DNA of 64,000 nt, taken from Anthonomus grandis grandis (taxonomy: Eukaryota > Arthropoda > Insecta > Coleoptera > Curculionidae). The stretch is from contig NC_065563.1 of the NCBI RefSeq assembly GCF_022605725.1, positions 10,318,518 through 10,382,517 of the forward strand, read 5' to 3'. The notes beneath the pieces were generated by a model that was not told the DNA's origin, made no database searches, and saw only the letters and a list, made by a program, of their open reading frames with translations. This document shows positions 34,935 to 46,463 of this stretch, in pieces (within the stretch, counting starts at the first letter, position 1; each line of letters opens with the position of its first letter). A program made the position numbers and the translations under genes.

Positions 34935-36065
34935 TATATATGTAGATAAAGAGGATGACCGCAGTATCTTTAGTTACCCATTAACCTTAATTTGTTTTTT
35001 TTTAAAATAATATTCCATAGAGCGACTTATTCTTTGTTTCTATACACTTTACACCTCATGGAAAGTTTTACTTAGTAAATTAATAATTTTTTTTTTCTAA
35101 GGCAATCATTTTCTGCAAAAGAAACAGTTTTTCGATAATATTACCCTTGCCCCCCCACCCACCCCACACCCTTATTCAGTAATAAATTCGTGGGAAAAAT
35201 CCCTGTTTTTGTATTAAATATTTGTATGTAACATATATAATTATATCAAATTTGAATAATATATATTAGATCTTTGGTCTTCTAAGTTATTTTGTTTATT
35301 TTCATTTTATATATAAATATTTAATAGATTGGGTATTATCAAGGAAATCATCTTTACATGCGTAATATTTTGAAAGATGATTATTTTTCATAAGAATGTC
35401 TCGCTGGATAACTGTGCGGGGTGGGTGGGGGGCTAAGGGTAATAATATTGGAAAACTGTTTTTTTTTATAAAAAATAATTGCCTTCGAGAAAAAATTAAA
35501 TTTAATAGTTAATGCACTTTTTTAGGTTATAAAAAATTAACCTTAATTTTAAGAAGTAGTCCATTCTTGCCGAGGAGTTAATAATAGGTCAATGGGTAAA
35601 TACTGATACTATATATAGATAAAGAGGATGACCGCAGTATCTTTAGTTACCCATTAACCCTTATTTGTTTTTTTTTTATTAATATTCTATAGAGCGACTT
35701 ATTCTTTGTTTTTATACACTTTTCACCTCATGGAAAGTTTTACTTAGTAAATTAATTAATTTAATTTTCTAAGGCAATTATTTTCTGCAAAAAAAACAGT
35801 TTTTCAATAATATTACCCTAATAATAAATTCGTGGGAAAAATTCCTGTTTTTATATTAAATATTTGTATGTAACTTTGTTCTTCTGCGTTATTTTGTTTA
35901 TTTCCATTTTATATTATTTTATATATAAATATTTAATAGATTGGGTATTATAAAGGAAATCATCTTTACATGCGTAATATTTTGAAAGATGGTTATTTTT
36001 CATAAGAATGTCTCACTGGATAAGTGTGTGAAGTAGGTGGGGGGATGAGGGCAATATTATTAAGG

Positions 36066-37408
36066 TAAAAGTTCCCATATAGTTGGAGAAAGTCATGAAA
36101 AACCTGTAACACAAAAAAGTCAGTTTCCTCAATATGACCCATGACAAAAGTGGCTGAAAATCTTGACAAGCCTTTTCTTATTCGATTTCTGGCATAAAAT
36201 TAAAAAACAAACCACACAATTACGCAAAAAAATCTTCAAACATACAAAAACACCCTTTTTAAAAATTAATTTTACAACCCAAAACAGTGCTTAACAAGTA
36301 CTACCCTACCATTCATGCTATTTAATGTGTCTATTTATTACATCCCGGAGCAAAAATCAAAGTTTTTTCTCTAAACCTTTAATTACAAACTGAACCGTAA
36401 CGTTCCACTAATCCTCCCAATTATCGAAAATCCTAAAAGAAAATCGTCGTCATCGGAAACGAGCCCGGTAAGCAAAAAGAAAATTAAAGAAGATATCCGG
36501 GCGTATCAAGCTAAACTCCTCCCGGATAATAAACGTCCTTTATATAAAATTGCTTTTCGGGAATTATTATCTCATAGATAATAAACGTCTGCTACTTCTA
36601 AAAGAAAAAAAAAAACCCTTAACTCACTTGTTTTATAACAGTTAATTAACCATCAACGTGTTTTGATAGCTGCAAGTATAAACATTCTCAAGCCGTCTTC
36701 GGCTTGGCCCCATTAAGCCCCAGAAGTGCCAAACCACAAAAAAGTCTTAAGAAAAAAAAATTAACTTCATTTTATGGGCTATTTGTACTTACGTACCGAC
36801 AATCATATGCTGAGCATATGGGCTCATAAATCTTTGTTTCGTGAGATTCGGACGAGGTGCCCATTTGTCATATACCCGTTATTAAATACGGTTTGGAATG
36901 ATGTGTTTAAGTGCTACGTATTAATATTCTTTTCGCGTTGAGCAACGCAGAAGAGATTTCTAGAGTCCAAAAAGAGGATTTAAAGAATCCTTACATAAAA
37001 GACACTCATTTACCATAAGCTCTTACCACGCCCGTCCATTACCCTGTAAGCCTCGCGGTCTGGAAAGTCGATAGATATATCACTCGCGTTGAAATAATCT
37101 ATTACCGCTACCAAGCGAACGGCCTTTGTCACACTATAAAAGTTGAATTTACAATTATACGCGCTTTTAAGCCTGCCATGTTATATTGTGATCTACTTAA
37201 GCCGCGTACGCCATGTTTTCCGGAATATATTGCGCACGTACTCGGTATATATCGAGGGAGTATTAAGATGAACCTCTTCGCTCCAATAAAGTGGTTTTGA
37301 AATGGGATTTACGGTGTCGAATGCCTTAAACCAGTCAAGAAATGTAGCTTTTATTTGAATTTTTTTATGAAAATTGTTTGGTCTAATTACACTGTGCTTA
37401 GATAGATA
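36066..37408. other. Non-coding interval, no gene recognised
   Basis: No recognisable gene or array. The 36880-37290 stretch is less AT-rich and unique in the window, with many CG dinucleotides. It may be original single-copy DNA. Confidence 0.5.
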
Positions 37409-37410
37409 TA

Positions 37411-38255
37411 CAGGGTGGCTAAACGATTACCAGGGGAGACATTTTCAGGGTATGATACCACCCCCATCTGTCATCCCTAAGCCAGAATGAAACCCCAAAT
37501 ATTTTAAATGGAATAGTGGGTTGAGTAATAACTTATTTGAAAAATCTTTCGATTCTTTTTACGTCTATACCTAGTTTAAAGGATTTCATTTTAGCAGTTC
37601 TCAAACTATTAACTGTTTTAATATTTAATACAGTTTTTTGGAAAACCTGTATTTAATGTTGGTTTTTTGGAAAAACTGTTTTGTTTCGACACCGCAACCT
37701 CTATAACTTTGTTTCTTACCAGTTTCTCAACACTACTTTTATTATTGGCCACCGATCCTGTTTCCTTGAATTTTGTAATTAGTTCTATGACAATGAAAAG
37801 TTTTGCTGTTCGAAATGCATTTTGATTGTTATCAAAAAATAACTCCACTATCTCTATTCTCTCTTGTAGGGTATAAACCATTTTGACTATTCCTTTGTTT
37901 AACACGATTAATTAAAGATCAATAATCCGATTTCACTCTGACCAAGTTGACCTGATCTCTAAGTGACATTATTATTTATTGTTTATTTGTATTTTCACAT
38001 TCCTATTTTTTTTCCTCCTAAACGTCAATTATTTATGTATGATTGCTATAAATTAATAGTTTGTCAAAGAATTGCAATTTAATACAGTTATCTCAGAAAA
38101 CCCAACATTTTATACAAAAAACTTAAATGTTAAAATAGTCAATAGTTTGAGAACCGCTGCAGTAAAATCCTTTAAACTAGGTATAGCTGTAAAGAAAATG
38201 TTTGAGGTTAGTTCCACTCTGGCTAAGGAATAACAGATCGGGGTGGTATTATACT
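37411..38255 (-). mobile_element. Deleted mariner-like element D
   Basis: The left end starts cagggtggctaaacgattac after TA (37409-37410). The inverted partner is recognisable at about 38080-38250: agtttgagaaccgctgc, taaactaggtatag, actctggctaaggaataac, gatcggggtggtatta. The outermost ~40 bp of the right end have decayed, so the end point is approximate. Between the arms lies only the N-terminal part of a transposase on the minus strand. It is an internally deleted, non-autonomous copy. Confidence 0.72.
37618..37881 (-). pseudogene. N-terminal DUF4817-like fragment of a Tc1/mariner-type transposase
   Basis: From ATG at 37881 the minus strand reads MVYTLQERIEIVELFFDNNQ, then NAFRTAKLF, then ELITKFKETGSVANNKSS and VRNKVIEVAV. 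This is the N-terminal helix-turn-helix (DUF4817-like) region found in many insect Tc1/mariner-type transposases, where it binds element ends. About ten residues between AKLF and ELITKF look deleted, and the catalytic domain is absent. Confidence 0.72.
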
Positions 38256-38805
38256 TTGCTATGACAATATACTTTTTATACCTTAAGTAATGCTTGATTT
38301 CTTTATTGGATACTTAAACAATTTTAAGTGCATTTGTTCCATATTTTTTGGCGTGTATTATATTTTGTATCTTTTTAGAAAAAAGTGAAATTTGTTTTTT
38401 TCTATTTTTAGTAGAATAAGTTTTAGAGGCTTTTAAATTCATAAGAACAGCAATTTTCAAAACCGCAGATCTTAGAAACAGTTGAATACAAGTATAACAT
38501 GTAATACAAATATATATTACATGTTAAACTTGTAATATGTAATATAAACATGTAATGCAAAATATTTATAATTTTGTGTAGAATCTAAAAATGTAATCAC
38601 ATACAGGGTGTTCCACTTAAAATAAGAAAGTTAATATCGACGACGGTTACATGCCCTGTATACAAAATTTTTGTTGAAAAAATTACGTAACCCAGAATAT
38701 TAATCGACGTGTGCGGGCGTTTTTTCGGACACGCCCTCATTTATTTTTTATTGAATTTGTTCCATATTTTTGCTGTTCACTGTATTGATAATGTACTCTA
38801 ATACA
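38256..38805. other. Spacer with another decayed mariner-like end
   Basis: At about 38603 the phrase tacagggtgttccacttaaa resembles the end of a Tc1/mariner element, followed at 38654 by ccctgtatac; no transposase follows. The rest is AT-rich without a gene. Confidence 0.45.
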
Positions 38806-39445
38806 AAAGTATTTATTTATTTATTTGGCACGCGTTACACACCAACACCAGTGAACTAATAATTACAAGTAATGGCATAAAAATATAAATAGTTCAGTAA
38901 CTAAACTAGAAAACAACATGGAAAAAAGAAAGATACATAAAATTGAAAAGGGAAAACACAAAGACAAATTTACATCTAAGGAAACAAAAAATAAAATTAA
39001 CACAATTGACCTAAAAATCGACATTTTTCTTTATTATGTAGAAGGCTGATGTCATCAAATAAAAGACCATGAATATTACATCTGAAACCCAAAACAAGAG
39101 TCTTGTCTACATTCAATAGTAGACTGTTAGACGCACACCACTCCCGCATGTTACGAAGATCCTCAACAAAAAATATCGGAGGTAGTTTTGATCTCTGTGG
39201 TGTCAAAAGAGCATAGGGTCATCCACAAATTGAACAATCAGACTGAAAAGTCGTAGAGAGTCATTCACATACAACAAAAATAAAATAGGCTTCAGTACCG
39301 AGCTTTGTGACACACCACACACAGTTTCTAAGCTTATTCAGCAATATTCCACGATAAAATCTTGGATAGATCGCAGAATACTGCCGGCGCTACCCCTCTA
39401 TCATTCAGGGACAGATAGACACTGTAGGAACCCAAAAATGACATC
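38806..39445 (-). pseudogene. LINE reverse transcriptase 3' fragment
   Basis: On the minus strand the pieces are AVFCDLSKILSW (about 39375), a decayed VCGVSQSSVLKPILFLLYVND (about 39310-39255), LIVQFVDD (the YxDD box, changed to FVDD, about 39230) and LRNMREWCASNSLLLNVDKT (about 39140). This is the order of reverse transcriptase motifs in non-LTR retrotransposons, with a deletion between the first and second. A 3' untranslated region follows, ending in (AAAT)n at about 38820-38836. Several stops and frameshifts are present. It is a 5'-truncated dead copy. Confidence 0.78.
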
Positions 39446-41165
39446 ATGTGTCCTTTACCTGTGATTTTTATTTAAAATTTTGCATTGAAAGGCTAAAATT
39501 AGCATTGCTGTGGAACTATAGGCAGTTTGTTTGCTTGCAACACCTCTAATGCAATAATCCCAAATGCTTATGTAGAAATGGCAAAAAAAACACACTTTAT
39601 AATATCATAAAAATTTGTAACTTATTTTGACAAGGGCAAAAACAATACTATTCCTCTTTAATAAAATATAAACAATTTTTTTTCCATAAAATATGATAAG
39701 ATACTTTATAGAGGAGTGAACATCTAAAGTTAAATAAATGTAGATAACGTATATTAGAGAAAAAGGCAACAACATCGCAACGCCGCGCGATCGCATTGTT
39801 GATTCCATCGACATAATTGTAATATTTACCAGTGACGTCGTCAAAAAATATTTACATGATCAATATTTATTATTAATAGATTATGCTTTAAACTATAAAC
39901 AATATTACCGTTCGTAAAATCTGTATGCGTTTTTTTAACGTACTTCATTAGAGATTAAAAAGCATTTTTATTGCAATTAAATATGTTGTAATTATTATAG
40001 ATTTCTTAATAAGCTTTTATTATTCTACCTTAATGATGACGGTTGTCCCTTGATATGATGTTATGGCAATATCGGTATTTACTTGTGAAACGATCGGCCT
40101 AAATCGCCTTTTTTCCATGGTGCGACACAAACATTTTATTATCGTAAGAGTTCACAAAAACACTGAAATGAGACCTTTTTCCTTTTTTAACCAAAAACTA
40201 AAGAAAAGACACAGAACTTCACAAATGCCGAATGTAAACACAAAGCCGTTTGACAAGATGACTAAGAGAGTATATAAAAATGAGATAGTAATATAAAAAA
40301 GTTTTGTTAATTATACATTGCTTACTTTGACTTTATATTGGGAGTTTGTTGACACTCCTGACATTGCCGGAAAAGGCTTTTTTCTAACAGAACTGCTTGA
40401 ATGTAGTTATAGAACCTTCCTGGTATTTTACTTGTGTCTTGAAAATGGCGGGTTTGGAGTTAGGAATGTTGCGCAAATGGTATGCGCAGTATGATATTGT
40501 ACATCGTTATTCTATACGAGGGTAGAGTAAAAAATTCCGTAATATGGAAAATATATTAAAATCTCCAGAAAATCAGGTAAGAACCAAATTAAAAAGCGTT
40601 AAAGTGTCTTTCACAGAAAAATTGACGATTGAGTCATTTATAGGGAATACCAAAGCATCCAAGACACGTGCAGGTAAACACAACAAAAACCGTGCAGAAA
40701 TTCCATCAGACCCAGAAAGCCTACGGTATCTTATATTCAACAGAGGTTTCCTAAGATCATCAAAAGTTACTGGACGAAAAAGGAAAATCATTGACAGTGA
40801 CATCTTGAAGGTACTCCATTAGGTCCTTGTTGCTGGCTACATTTTCCGACAAAATTTCAAATATATAAAAAAAAAATTGTCAACGCATATTAGGTTCCAT
40901 CAGGGGTGCAATAAAAATTCCACGTGTTCGCCTGAAATCGTTCATAATCGGCCGACCTCCTTTAATATCCAATATTGGATATAAAAGGACAGTAAAAAAG
41001 TTTCATTGCAACAGTCTGCATTTTACATTCTTTCAGAGCCATAAAAATCCTTAAAAAGGCATTTTATATTTTTTTATAATAATGTATAAATCCATAAAAA
41101 ATATAATTTTTATAAAAGTTGTTGGATATATTAGGTAACGTTAAAAAAAATTATTTTATTTATCA
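39446..41165. other. AT-rich interval, no gene recognised
   Basis: An ORF of 92 codons at 40544-40822 and one of 77 codons at 40063-40296 show no domain I recognise. No terminal repeats or arrays are evident. Confidence 0.45.
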
Positions 41166-43460
41166 TACAGTGGGAGAAATGGGTGACAACCATTTATCCA
41201 AAGAAGCCATTTTTCTCGAAACTTATGGGAAATCTTATACCTTTTAATATCTTAATAGGTGCTGCTTTAAAGTGCTAAATAAGCAGTATATTAAACACTT
41301 TTCTAAAAAATAATTAATAATAAAATTATTGGACTTTTTTGGGTTCTTTTCTAATATATTTGAAATCTAAAAAAAATGTATTAAGAAAACGATGCTGCAA
41401 TGGGTTTAATAAGATAATGAACAAATTCTTATAAAAAAAGTAACCATTTTTCATAAAAAAGCAAAGAAAAAAGAAAATTTGATCTTTTTAAACAAAAATT
41501 ATAGAAAGAAATTTTACTAAAATTTCAGAACAATTAAAATTTAATTTTTTACAAAAAATCTATGGATCTGCGTAGTTTTAAAAAAAAACTGTTTGGAATA
41601 TTAAAGGGTATTTTTAAAAACAGCAATTCTGATTTTATTTTCTATACAACGGAAGAAAATACGTAAAAACCACTTATCCAAAAAAGCAATTTTTTCTGCA
41701 ATCTATGGAAAATCTTATACTTTTATTATTGTAGTAGATGCCGCTTTTTAGCACTAATGAAAAAGTATTTAAAATATTTTTCCAAAAAATAAATAATAAA
41801 AAAGTTATAGAAAATCTATTATAAAAGAGTTAATGAAAATCTGAAAACTTTTAAAAATTAGCATAATAAAAAAATTTTATTGGTTATAATGAGGCAATAA
41901 AAAAGTATTTTTTTTTATAGGAAAGCCAAGAAAAAAGAGAATTTGTTTTTTTTTTTGCAAGAATTATAGGGACACGTACTTATAAAAACTTGAAAAAAAT
42001 TACAATTTACAAAACATGTGAAAATGTTTATGTTGGCTTAGTAAAGTTTTTTTTGCTGTGTTTTCAGTACGTCAAGATAATAAAAAAAGTCACTATTTCC
42101 CAAAGGAAAACCAGGAAATAAGGAAATTAATTTCTTTGAACAAAAATTCTAGGGGTACGTCATCAAAATTTTATAAAAAATACGATTTTAATTTTTTACC
42201 AAAAAACTATGTATCTGGGAAAAATATCGTTTATATAAAAGTTGTTTGGAATATTAAATATTATCCTAAGAAAAAAACATTTTTGACTTTTCTAATACAG
42301 TGGGAGAAAATCGGTACAAATTACTTATTGAAAAAATCAGTTTTTCTCGAAATCTATAAGAAATTTAATAGTTTTTATTTTTGTAATTAATGCTGCTTTT
42401 AAATGTCAAACAAAAAGTATTTTATAAATTTTTTTTTAAAAAATTATATTTAAGAAGTAATTGGCTAAAAAATTTGAAAATATTTTAAAGCTGGTTTAAT
42501 AAAAAAAAAATTGCTGTGTTTTTGGTATGTCAAGATAATAAAAAACTCTTATAAAAAAAGTTAATATTTCTTATAAGAAAGCCAGGAAAAAATTATTTCT
42601 TGGGGGTAAAATTTAAAGGGGTAAGAAAATACGATTTTATTTTTTATAAAAAAAATTATGCATCCAAAAAAATATCGTTGTTATAAAAGTTGTTTGAAAT
42701 AGTAAAGGTTATCCTTGGAAAAACGGATTTTGACTTTATTTCTTATACAATGGGAAAAAATCGGTAAAAACCATTATCAAAAAATCCTTTTTTTCTCGAA
42801 ATCTATGGGAAACTTTATACTTTTTATTTTTGTAATAAATGCTGCCTATAAATGCCAATCAAAAAAGATTTTACATATTTTTCCAATTAACTAATATTTA
42901 AGAAGTGATTGACCTTTACTACTTATAGAAAAACCAGGAAAATGGGAAATTTATTGCTTTGGACAAAATTTATAGGGGTATATACTCATGAAATTTTCAG
43001 AAACAATACGTTTTAATTTTTTACCAAAAAACTTTGTACCTGAGAAAAATGTAATTTATCGAAAATTTCCTCGTTACATGATGGGCTATCCTTGTTATTT
43101 TAAATTTACAATTTAATTTTTTACAAAAAATCTATGGATCCGAGAAAAGTATATTTGCTACAAAAAATTATTTAAATAAAAAAAACTTTTTTTTCGAAAT
43201 CTACGGTAAATTTTGCACTTTTTATTTTTGTAATAGTTGCTGCCTTTAAGTACTAAAAAAAGTTATTTACGAAAAAATCAATAATATAGAAGTTATTGGC
43301 CTTTATCGGATTATTTGTTGCTGCGTATTGGGTAAAAATAGACAATATAAAAACTACAAAAGGAAATACAATTTCCTATTAAAAAAAAGCAGGAAAAGTG
43401 AGCAACAAATATTTTTTTAAATAAAATTCCTGCTACAACTCAGGAACATTCAAGAAATTT
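41166..43460 (+). repeat. Diverged tandem copies of a TACAGTGGGAG repeat family
   Basis: The word tacagtgggagaaa, or a variant, opens units at about 41166, 41642, 42293 and 42742, followed each time by aaccattatccaaaaaa, tttctcgaaatctatggg, tactttttatttttgtaa and tgctgc(c/t)tttaa. A last partial copy lies near 43170-43260. Unit length varies from about 450 to 650 bp through A/T-rich insertions. The 110-codon ORF at 42058-42390 falls inside one unit and is not a gene. Confidence 0.78.
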
Positions 43461-44259
43461 TATTTAATATTCTTACAGTATAATAAGAAAAGTTTCCAAT
43501 AACAGGCTAATTCTGGATAAGCACCACTAAAAATACGTCCAGATCCGTCGCGTTCCCGAAATCCCTATTTATATATTGGGCCGTTTCTTTTGTCTTACCG
43601 CGTTTGATTCCGGATTTATGGCTTATAAGGGAATTGCCGGAGGGATCCGGGACACATATATATTTCCGAACTCTCTTAAGTGGTCATTCTCTTATTTCCA
43701 AGTGATACGGATCGTCCGGGCACGTGACGGAATTTTCGGTTTTCTTTTCCAGAGTAAAACCGCTCCTATAAGAATTATTAATTTTCCAGGTTTTTTCTGA
43801 ACCAGGAACCAATTGTGGTTCTTCTGCTGGTCATTTTTTTATTACATTTAAATAGCTTCTTCCAGATATCGAGGCTCGTTTTCCCCATATTATTACATGA
43901 ACTCCCCTCTATCCAGAAGGACCCTCGAGAACTTCTTAAGACGCGGTCATAGTCCTTCTATATATCAGAGACTCACTTTTATTAAACTGTTTAGGTTATG
44001 GTCCCCCCCAAAAGTATATGGAGGGCTTAAGTATATGGCCGCTGAGTTTACTCTGCTGTAAATAGCTAGAGGACCTGCCAGTTTGGGGAAAAAATTATAG
44101 AGGCTATGCAATGTTGCCAGTTTTGTTTGCACTAAAGAGGGGATTGTATTTATTTTTTGGAAAGGGTGTGGTTTTTTTACAAGTTTCCTTGGTTTATAAT
44201 TTTTCCGGCAATTAAATTATAAATCAGGAAAATAAAAAAAAATTAATTATATTGATATT
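43461..44259. other. Unique interval, no gene recognised
   Basis: Less AT-rich than its surroundings from about 43530 to 44060. A 74-codon ORF (43576-43800) has no recognisable domain. Confidence 0.45.
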
Positions 44260-46324
44260 TCGAAAACATGACAAAAAACGATTTTAAATATTTTCACATT
44301 TTTAGCAAAAAACCCAAAAAATGTCAATAACTTCTTAAATATTTATTTAATGAAAAAATATATAAAATTCTTTTAGCTTGGCATTTAGGGGCAGCATTTA
44401 TTACAAAAATAAAAAGTATTAAATATCTCATAGATCTTCAAGCAAAATGGCTTTTTTGGATAAGTAAGTCTTTTAACGATTTTCTCCCACTGTATAGGAA
44501 ATAAAGTCAAAATTACTTTAATATCTCCTTTCCTGTTGATTTTTGGGAAAAATACCTAAAACTCTTTTTAATTTGCACTTAAACACTGCGTCAGTTAAAA
44601 ATCACAAATCCTTAATGTACTTCAAGAAAACTGAAGAATTATCAATAAATACTCGCGATAGAAAAACTCCCATAAAAAACCCATTACAACCATAATGAAA
44701 ACGTCCAAAGCCGAACTCAAGTTTATAAATTAAATACCGATAAAAGTCCGAAATAGTGTTTTAATGAAACCCCATAATAAAAGAACCATAACTTTTGACC
44801 GAAACGGTTTATGGGGTAATTAAGGGTTAAAACCAAGTAATCCCCTGATAAGGGCAATAAAAGAAACTTTTTTTGTTAACGTCCAATTAAATAACGAAAA
44901 ACCCCGAAATTCTTATGGTTAAAAATGATCCAGTCAAGATTATAAATGTTTAAAGGGTTAAATCATAATTATCCAGGAGAGACCCTAAAAGTTCTAGATT
45001 AATGTTTTTCCATTAATTTCCACACTGATGTTTTCTATGTTATCTGGTCACGGAACCCTGTGTAGACGGGGAATTAGGTTGACGGGGGTGGATTCGGGAT
45101 TAAGTAGGGCTAATGAGGGAAAAAACGACGTGTTAATAAATTAGGGAAGTTTTCAGGATGGATTTTGTCAGTTATTATGGGAAATTGTCGTGGTTTTATT
45201 ATGTGAAAGTTTTTGGGCAAAAATTAAAAATCCTTCTTTGCTGTTCATTTTCTGAAAAAAATCATAATATTCTTTTCTTTTTGGATTTAATAGGCGCATC
45301 CATTGCCAAAATAAAAAAATTGTATACAGTTTCAGAAAAGGTATTTTTTGGATTCAAACATTCTGAAGATCAAAATTTCCTTTTGTGATGATAGTCCTTG
45401 TTATTTAAATTCACTTTTATCGTAACAATTTTTTTCACATTTTCAATTTGTTTTTTGTAAAAGAAAAGCTTACCTCTGAAAAATTAAATAAGAATTAAAA
45501 AAATAATATTTTTTTGGATTCGCTGTCACAAATATAGAGTGTTTGCAATAAGACTTTTTTTATGCTCCTACACGCTTAATATATCAGATTTCTTCTTTCG
45601 GTTAGCACAAGTTTTCAAAATTTTTAATTGTTTTTTCCAGTTTTGGCCAAAAAGTTATATTATGCTTTTCTCTTTACATTTAAAAATAACGTACATTCTA
45701 AAAATAAAAATTGCAAAATTTGCCACATATTTTTAGAAAATGGCTTTTTTTTTTGGTGTATACAATTTTACGATTGTTCCACTGTATGGAAAATTAAACC
45801 AAGTTATTATTATTATTATTATTAACAATATTTTCTACAAACCGATAGATTTTTGTATAAAATTGAAATGTGATTTTTGAATAAAAAATATAGCTGTACC
45901 CCCAAAACATTTAAAATAAAAAATTAATATATAGAAATGTTTCTTTTTTTTTTTTGCTTAGCCAAAGTTGAAATTTTTTTTTTCAGTTTTGACCAAAAAT
46001 CCAGAAATTCCACAATAACTTCCCTTCTGTTAATTTTTTAAAAAAAGTTATTATATAGTTTTCTCTTTGAATTTAAAAGGAGCATCCATTGCAAAAATAA
46101 ATTTCAAAATTTTTTAGAAAATGGATTTTCTTGGATTTGAATATTTTCATGATTTTCTCCCACTGTACCCCAAGATTTTTTTCGCTTAGCACAATTTTTG
46201 AATATTTTCATTTTTTTTTCCAGTTTTGACCAAAAAACCAGAAATTTCACAATATTTTCCTTTCTGTTCATTTTTCAAAAAAAGTTATAATATATACATA
46301 TATAACTTTTATATAATTATAATA
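44260..46324 (-). repeat. Inverted and scattered copies of the TACAGTGGGAG family
   Basis: At 44300-44500 the family reads on the minus strand: ggggcagcatttattac, aaaaataaaaagta, gattttctcccactgta. Further fragments on the minus strand are seen at about 45280-45790 and 46080-46165 (again ending gattttctcccactgta). The part between 44520 and 45150 is AT-rich without clear repeats or genes. A (TTA)n microsatellite lies at about 45804-45825. Confidence 0.65.
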
Positions 46325-46463
46325 TAGGGGAGACCGAGGATACAATGGACACCAGGATAGAATGGAGATGTTTAAAACTCCCGCTTAATATGTATTTGAA
46401 GCGCCCTCATATGGTAAATTAATGCAATAACTACCGAACAATCGTTTGGCATTCGCAAGGTAG

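Larger units (their letters stand above)
32181..36065 (+). repeat. Foldback satellite, direct orientation, three units split by element C
   Basis: The word tacccattaacc marks unit starts near 32184, 34976 and 35649. The spacing is 673 bp between the last two, and 683 bp between the first two once element C (32828-34934) and its TA are subtracted. Each unit has a C-rich block (ccccccacccaccccacac at about 32355 and 35152), a ttcttctgagttattttg block and a G-rich block (ggggtgggtggggggctaa at 32633 and 35420; diverged near 36030). The third unit lacks its C-rich block. C-rich and G-rich blocks with their flanks (attttctgcaaaagaaacag ...) are inverted copies, so each unit can fold back. Confidence 0.87.

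Noticed and set aside
40544..40822. 92-codon ORF with Lys-rich product
   Set aside because: No recognisable family and an overlapping ORF of similar size on the other strand.
42058..42390. 110-codon plus-strand ORF
   Set aside because: It lies inside one unit of an AT-rich tandem repeat and its translation is low-complexity, without a domain.
43576..43800. 74-codon ORF in the unique core between inverted repeats
   Set aside because: No domain, and length is within chance expectation.
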